DNA from: an uncultured Flavobacteriales bacterium
Lineage (GTDB): Bacteria > Bacteroidota > Bacteroidia > Flavobacteriales_D > SKUL01
NCBI GenBank assembly: GCA_937911795.1
Contig: CALDPJ010000167.1
Coordinates: 1-5,939 of the forward strand
Direction of reading: 5' to 3'
DNA: 5,939 nucleotides
The notes under the pieces were generated by a model. The model did not search any database. It was not told the origin of the DNA and worked only from the letters and a program-made list of their open reading frames with translations. Below, in pieces: positions 5,713 to 5,939 of the stretch (positions are counted from its first letter, which is position 1; each line of letters begins with the position of its first letter). A program made the translations under genes and the position numbers.

Positions 5713-5808
5713 TTGTACGACAATTATATTCCTGTGTTGTACAATAGTTATATTTCCGTGCTGTGTTAATATTATGTTTTCATGTTGAACAAATATTATG
5801 TTTTTGTG
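5713..5808. repeat. Four degenerate 24-bp tandem repeats upstream of fic
   Basis: Units at 5713-5736, 5737-5760, 5761-5784 and 5785-5808, with no spacer. Each begins [T/C]TG, has an A/T-rich TTATATT or TTATGTT centre, and ends in TG (TCCTGTG, TTCCGTG, TTTCATG, TTTTGTG). Unit 2 starts with the palindrome TTGTACAA and unit 1 contains ATTGTACGACAAT. Units 1-2 and 3-4 are most alike. The constant 24-bp period in the control region between two divergent regulator-type genes suggests an array of protein binding sites, but this is inference. Confidence 0.75.
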
Positions 5809-5821
5809 CTAAATATCCAAA
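5790..5821 (-). promoter_or_regulatory. Possible fic promoter
   Basis: On the - strand: TTTG (5821-5818), a 20-nt spacer, AATATTTG (5797-5790), 7 of 8 against TAnnTTTG. Transcription would start near 5783, so repeat unit 4 would hold the -7 element and units 1-3 would be in a ~90-nt 5' leader. Confidence 0.35.
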
Positions 5822-5855
5822 TGGCAACAATTCTTAACTTTTTCCTCGTGGAAAC

Positions 5856-5876
5856 TATCCAGTATATTCTGGGATA
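5856..5876. promoter_or_regulatory. Imperfect inverted repeat before the divergent gene
   Basis: TATCCAG (5856-5862) and CTGGGATA (5869-5876) are complementary with one extra G in the right arm, around an A/T centre TATATT. It lies 35 nt upstream of the putative antitoxin start, so it could be an operator; no experimental link. Confidence 0.3.
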
Positions 5877-5890
5877 AAATCTCTTAGTTG

Positions 5891-5896
5891 TGTACA
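5891..5896. promoter_or_regulatory. TGTACA hexamer, candidate YefM-type operator core
   Basis: The palindrome TGTACA lies 15 nt before the ATG at 5912. In E. coli the YefM-YoeB complex binds palindromes with this same core in its own promoter. The hexamer also occurs at 5738-5743 inside repeat unit 2. A six-base match alone is weak; its value comes from the gene beside it. Confidence 0.4.
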
Positions 5897-5911
5897 TTCG
5901 GGCATCTTATT

Positions 5912-5939
5912 ATGAAGACCATATCCTATACTCAGGCAT
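5912..5939 (+). CDS. Start of a probable YefM/Phd-type antitoxin gene (cut by window end)
   Basis: Only nine codons are visible: MKTISYTQA, from the ATG at 5912 to the window end. This closely resembles the opening of YefM-family antitoxins (E. coli YefM has MRTISYSEARQNL), which bind their own promoter and neutralise a RelE-fold RNase toxin of the YoeB type, usually encoded directly downstream. A TGTACA site upstream fits autoregulation. The gene is divergent from the fic gene, with 220 nt between the two starts. No stop, second helix or toxin gene is visible, so the call rests on a short match plus context. It could instead be an unrelated short frame. Confidence 0.5.

Noticed and set aside
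5713..5808. CRISPR array interpretation of the 24-bp repeats
   Set aside because: The units are directly adjacent with no spacers between them and they are divergent, so this is a tandem repeat, not a CRISPR.
5821..5877. Short + strand frame MATILNFFLVETIQYILG
   Set aside because: Only 18 codons, A/T-rich, with no supporting promoter or context; probably chance.

Overview
The window looks like chromosomal DNA of a Bacteroidota bacterium, most likely a Cytophagales-type member (the order is a guess). The evidence is: a dnaE–trxA–DUF58 gene order; promoter elements of the Bacteroidota type (TTG or TTTG, about 19-20 nt, then TAnnTTTG), including a perfect TAAATTTG before the tRNA; no Shine-Dalgarno sequence before any gene; and a typical Bacteroidota secreted protein.

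Left part (1-2610, all + strand), housekeeping: the 3' end of dnaE (replicative DNA polymerase III alpha subunit), trxA (thioredoxin) with its own promoter and a good intrinsic terminator, then a DUF58/VWA-like protein starting 17 nt after the terminator T-tract. Middle (2638-3450, - strand): an exported protein of unknown function, convergent with the DUF58 gene and with a recognisable promoter. Next comes an intergenic region holding a T-tract-followed palindrome, a near-perfect promoter and tRNA-Asp(GTC).

Downstream of the tRNA (3850-4143) is a dense, apparently non-coding structural region. It has a + strand terminator for the tRNA, a 59-nt palindrome with 18-bp perfect arms overlapping both neighbouring hairpins, a - strand terminator for the gene coming from the right, and two direct copies of a REP-like element about 35 bp long.

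Right part (4144-5939) looks like an accessory toxin-antitoxin/defence segment beside the tRNA. A 515-aa Fic protein on the - strand carries an intact HPYMDGNGRIGR AMPylation motif and an N-terminal region resembling AbiEi-type antitoxin/transcription regulators. Its inhibitory-helix motif reads SLSIER, where the family rule expects Gly or Asn after Glu. Its upstream region contains four degenerate 24-bp tandem repeats, then a divergent gene cut by the window end. The first nine residues of that gene (MKTISYTQA) match the start of YefM/Phd-type antitoxins, and a TGTACA hexamer, the core of the known YefM operator, lies just upstream. The most interesting unit is therefore the divergent regulator-Fic / YefM-like pair sharing a repeat-bearing control region.
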